A stretch of 22,109 bases of DNA. It comes from Chloroflexia bacterium. GTDB taxonomy: Bacteria; Chloroflexota; Chloroflexia; Thermomicrobiales; UBA6265. Location of the stretch: NCBI GenBank assembly GCA_030430125.1, contig JAUIGA010000006.1, positions 1-22,109 of the forward strand, read 5' to 3'. Position numbers and translations under genes: made by a program. Position 1 is the stretch's first letter. Every line of letters starts with the position of its first letter. This document shows, one piece after another, positions 19,614 through 22,109 of this stretch. The notes below the pieces were generated by a model. That model made no database searches. It saw only the letters and a program-made list of their open reading frames with translations, and was not told where the DNA came from.

Positions 19614-20945
19614 ATGAGCCAGCGTATCGTGCTTCGAGGCGGCAGGGTGATCGATCCGGCGAACGACGTCGATGAGATCCGTGACGTGGTGATCGAAGGG
19701 GACCGCATTGCCGATGCCGCCGAGGGTGACGCATCGAGTCACGAGGAACGCGTCATCGACGTTTCCGGGAGGCTGGTGACACCGGCGTGGGTGGATATGC
19801 ATGTCCACCTCCGGGATCCGGGCTTTCCCGAGAAAGAAACGCTGGGGACCGGCGGACAGGCAGCGGTTGCCGGCGGGTTCGGCACGGTCGCGTGTATGCC
19901 CAATACCAGCCCGGCGCTCGATACGCCCGAGATCGTTCGCGAGCTCGTCGAACGATCGGAGCGGGAAGCCGCCTGCAAGGTGTTGCCGATTGCGACGATC
20001 ACCAGGGGACGCAGCGGCGGGGCAGCGGTCGACTTCCAGGCGCTGGTGGAGGCGGGTGCGATCGGGTTTTCCGACGACGGCGACACCACCGCGGACAGCG
20101 CGATCATGCGGCAGGCGCTGGAGGCGTCGGTCGACCTCAACGTACCGGTCATCGTCCATTGTGAAGACAAGGCGCTGGCCAGCGGCGCCATGCACGAAGG
20201 TGAGGTCTCTCGCCGGCTCGGGATCGAGGGTATCCCTGCCGCGGCCGAGGAGATCATCATCGCGCGCGATCTCATGCTTGCGGAAATGACCGGTGGCTGG
20301 CTGCACGTGTGCCACGTGAGCACGCGTCGCGGCATCGAGCTGATTCATGATGCAAGGCAGCGCGGTGTCCGGGTCTCGTCGGAGGTCATGCCCCACCACA
20401 TTGTGATGAGCGACGAATGGGTGGCTGGTACGCGGGTACTTCACAACACCTCCGCGCCGGCCAGTGAGCCACTGGCGCCGGCGCATCCCTACACGAAGGT
20501 CAACCCACCGCTGCGGCCCGTCGCCGACACGACCGGACTCCTGCAGGCGGTACGGGATGGCTGGTTCGACATCTTTGGTACCGATCACGCGCCGCACGCC
20601 GATCCGGAGAAGAACGGAGTGCCGTACCAGCAGGCGGCATTCGGCATGAGCGGACTCGAGTTCGCCTTTCCGGCTACCTGGGAGCTGGTCCGCGCCGGGC
20701 ACATCGACGCTTCGGAGCTGGTGCGCCTGTGGACGGCGGCGCCTGCGACGCTCTTCGGGCTCGATCGCGGGACGTTGTCACCGGGCGCTGTCGCCGACGT
20801 GACGGTGTGGGATACGGAGACCGAGTGGACGGTCGGTCGCGATACCATACACAGCAAGAGTGCGAATACGCCGCTGATCGGCATGACCCTGCGAGGGCGC
20901 GCGGACACCACCTACATACGAGGAAAGGAAGCCTACAGTGCCTGA
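19614..20945 (+). CDS. pyrC: Dihydroorotase, class I
   Basis: This 443-residue enzyme cyclises carbamoyl aspartate to dihydroorotate in pyrimidine synthesis. Metal ligands of the class I (Aquifex-like) enzymes are visible: H63 and H65 in DMHVHLRDPG, D155 in FSDDGD, H182 in VIVHCED, H234 in HVCHVST, and D324 in FGTDHAPH. The Asp in place of a carboxylated Lys fits class I. ATG 19614 is set by GGGAGGAG at 19600-19607; an ATG at 19596 lacks a site and the open frame further upstream runs through the attenuator. The end overlaps carA by eight bases. Confidence 0.95.
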   Translation: MSQRIVLRGGRVIDPANDVDEIRDVVIEGDRIADAAEGDASSHEERVIDVSGRLVTPAWVDMHVHLRDPGFPEKETLGTGGQAAVAGGFGTVACMPNTSPALDTPEIVRELVERSEREAACKVLPIATITRGRSGGAAVDFQALVEAGAIGFSDDGDTTADSAIMRQALEASVDLNVPVIVHCEDKALASGAMHEGEVSRRLGIEGIPAAAEEIIIARDLMLAEMTGGWLHVCHVSTRRGIELIHDARQRGVRVSSEVMPHHIVMSDEWVAGTRVLHNTSAPASEPLAPAHPYTKVNPPLRPVADTTGLLQAVRDGWFDIFGTDHAPHADPEKNGVPYQQAAFGMSGLEFAFPATWELVRAGHIDASELVRLWTAAPATLFGLDRGTLSPGAVADVTVWDTETEWTVGRDTIHSKSANTPLIGMTLRGRADTTYIRGKEAYSA

Positions 20946-22068
20946 TCGATACCAGCCGGCGCACGACGCGGCATTGGCCCTTGCCGACGGGCGCGTCTTT
21001 CGTGGCACGGGCTTCGGCGCGTCGACGGACGCCAGTGGCGAAGCGGTGTTCACGACGACGATGACCGGTTACCAGGAAGTGTGCACGGATCCGTCGTTTC
21101 GGGGACAGATCGTGTGCATGACCTATCCGCTCATCGGCAACTACGGTGTCAACGACGACGACAACGAGTCGCGTCAGCCCTGGATCGCCGGGCTGGTCGT
21201 GCGTGAGGCGAGCGAGCATCCATCCAACTGGCGGAGCAGCGGCTCGATCGACGCCTATCTGCAGGCAGCGGGGATTCCCGGCATTGCGGGAGTCGACACG
21301 CGAGCGTTGACACGACATATCCGCTCAGTTGGCGATACACGAGCGGCACTGGTCCACAACGCAGCGGGAATGACCGACGAAGAACTGGTGGAGCGCGCGC
21401 AGGCGGCGAAGTTGCCGGGCGAGCAGGATGTCGTCGGCGAGGTGCAGGGGCACGACCGCGAACAGTGGGGAGATGGTGACGGTCCTCACATCGTGGTCAT
21501 TGACTGTGGGGTCAAGCGCAACATCATCCGATCGCTGGTGAAGCGCGGAGCTCGCGTCACCGTCGTGCCCTATGGCACCTTGTATGCCGAGATCGAGACA
21601 CTCGACCCGGATGGGGTGGTGGTATCGCCGGGTCCGGGCGATCCGGCGAACCTCGATGCCGGACTCGATGTCGTGCAGCATCTGTTGGACGACCAGCGCC
21701 CCTACTTTGGTATCTGCCTGGGGCATCAGCTGCTCGCGCGCGCGATCGGCGCGGAAACGACCAAGCTCAAGTTCGGGCATCGTGGTGGCAACCATCCGGT
21801 GCGCGACGAGGTGACCGGGCGCGTCTCGATCACCGCGCAGAACCACAGCTACATGGTCGATGGCGCTACATTCCCGGAAGGGCATGGCTGGTCGGTCGGG
21901 CTGGTGAACCTGAACGACGGGTCCGTCGAGGGCATTCGCCATCTGACCCAACCTGTACTGTCGGTCCAGTTCCATCCGGAAGCGGCGCCGGGTCCGGAAG
22001 ACAACGGCTACCTGTTCGATCGATTCCTGAGCATGGTCGCCGACCGGAAGGCTCCGATCGGCTCATAG
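20938..22068 (+). CDS. carA: Carbamoyl-phosphate synthase small (glutaminase) subunit
   Basis: This 376-residue subunit releases ammonia from glutamine for carbamoyl phosphate synthesis with CarB. The N-terminal domain has ALALADGRVFRGTGFGA, FTTTMTGYQEVCTDPSFRGQIVCMTYPLIGNYG and GIAGVDTRALTRHIR. The glutaminase domain has VSPGPGDPAN, the nucleophile C260 in FGICLGHQLLA, and H346 and E348 in VQFHPEA, completing the triad. The GTG start at 20938 lies inside pyrC, with AGGAAAGGAAG upstream, so it is coupled to pyrC. carB is expected just past the window; the last 41 bases hold nothing recognisable. Confidence 0.97.
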   Translation: MPDRYQPAHDAALALADGRVFRGTGFGASTDASGEAVFTTTMTGYQEVCTDPSFRGQIVCMTYPLIGNYGVNDDDNESRQPWIAGLVVREASEHPSNWRSSGSIDAYLQAAGIPGIAGVDTRALTRHIRSVGDTRAALVHNAAGMTDEELVERAQAAKLPGEQDVVGEVQGHDREQWGDGDGPHIVVIDCGVKRNIIRSLVKRGARVTVVPYGTLYAEIETLDPDGVVVSPGPGDPANLDAGLDVVQHLLDDQRPYFGICLGHQLLARAIGAETTKLKFGHRGGNHPVRDEVTGRVSITAQNHSYMVDGATFPEGHGWSVGLVNLNDGSVEGIRHLTQPVLSVQFHPEAAPGPEDNGYLFDRFLSMVADRKAPIGS

Positions 22069-22109
22069 GGGCAGGCTCGCGGTAACTCCGCTTGTGCGCC
22101 GGAACGAGG

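Noticed and set aside
19578..20702. 374-codon minus-strand frame opposite pyrC
   Set aside because: Antisense to a well-supported enzyme gene, with no motif.
1..22109. Mobile elements, CRISPR arrays, tRNA or rRNA genes, attachment sites
   Set aside because: I saw no transposase, integrase, regularly spaced direct repeats, or tRNA/rRNA signature on either strand.

Overview
The window is GC-rich chromosomal DNA from a bacterium. It carries the end of the S10 ribosomal-protein cluster, the whole spc and alpha clusters, and a truA-rplM-rpsI tail. Gene order, a four-cysteine S14, a cysteine-free S4, many GTG starts and high GC suggest a Chloroflexota lineage near Thermomicrobia/Sphaerobacter. This assignment is inference from gene order and protein character; no database was searched.

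Layout. Positions 1-15143 (+ strand) hold 29 genes in one direction: rpsS (3' end only), rplV, rpsC, rplP, rpmC, rpsQ, rplN, rplX, rplE, rpsN, rpsH, rplF, rplR, rpsE, rpmD, rplO, secY, adk, map, rpmJ, rpsM, rpsK, rpsD, rpoA, rplQ, truA, rplM, rpsI. Several neighbours overlap by 1-4 bases (rplV/rpsC, rplP/rpmC, rpsE/rpmD, adk/map, rpoA/rplQ). The wider gaps nearly all contain small stem-loops. infA, usually found between map and rpmJ, is not visible; that slot is a 276-base gap with a candidate promoter at its upstream edge.

An 18-bp perfect inverted repeat (15165-15204) separates rpsI from a converging minus-strand cluster (19313 down to 15267). In transcription order the cluster encodes endonuclease III, a histidine phosphatase, a metallo-beta-lactamase-fold hydrolase, a P1/DmpA-type peptidase, and an unrecognised protein with a possible TIM-barrel fold. 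The first four are tightly spaced or overlapping.

From a 300-base divergent region, pyrC (dihydroorotase) and carA (carbamoyl-phosphate synthase small chain) read to the right with an 8-base overlap, forming a pyrimidine-biosynthesis operon that probably continues with carB. Its leader contains a textbook intrinsic terminator just upstream of the pyrC ribosome-binding site. This points to transcription attenuation, but I see no recognisable PyrR-binding loop. This leader, the recurrent intercistronic hairpins, the empty infA slot and an Arg/Gly-rich tail on S5 are the most interesting points. I see no mobile element, CRISPR array, tRNA, rRNA or clearly novel defence-type system.
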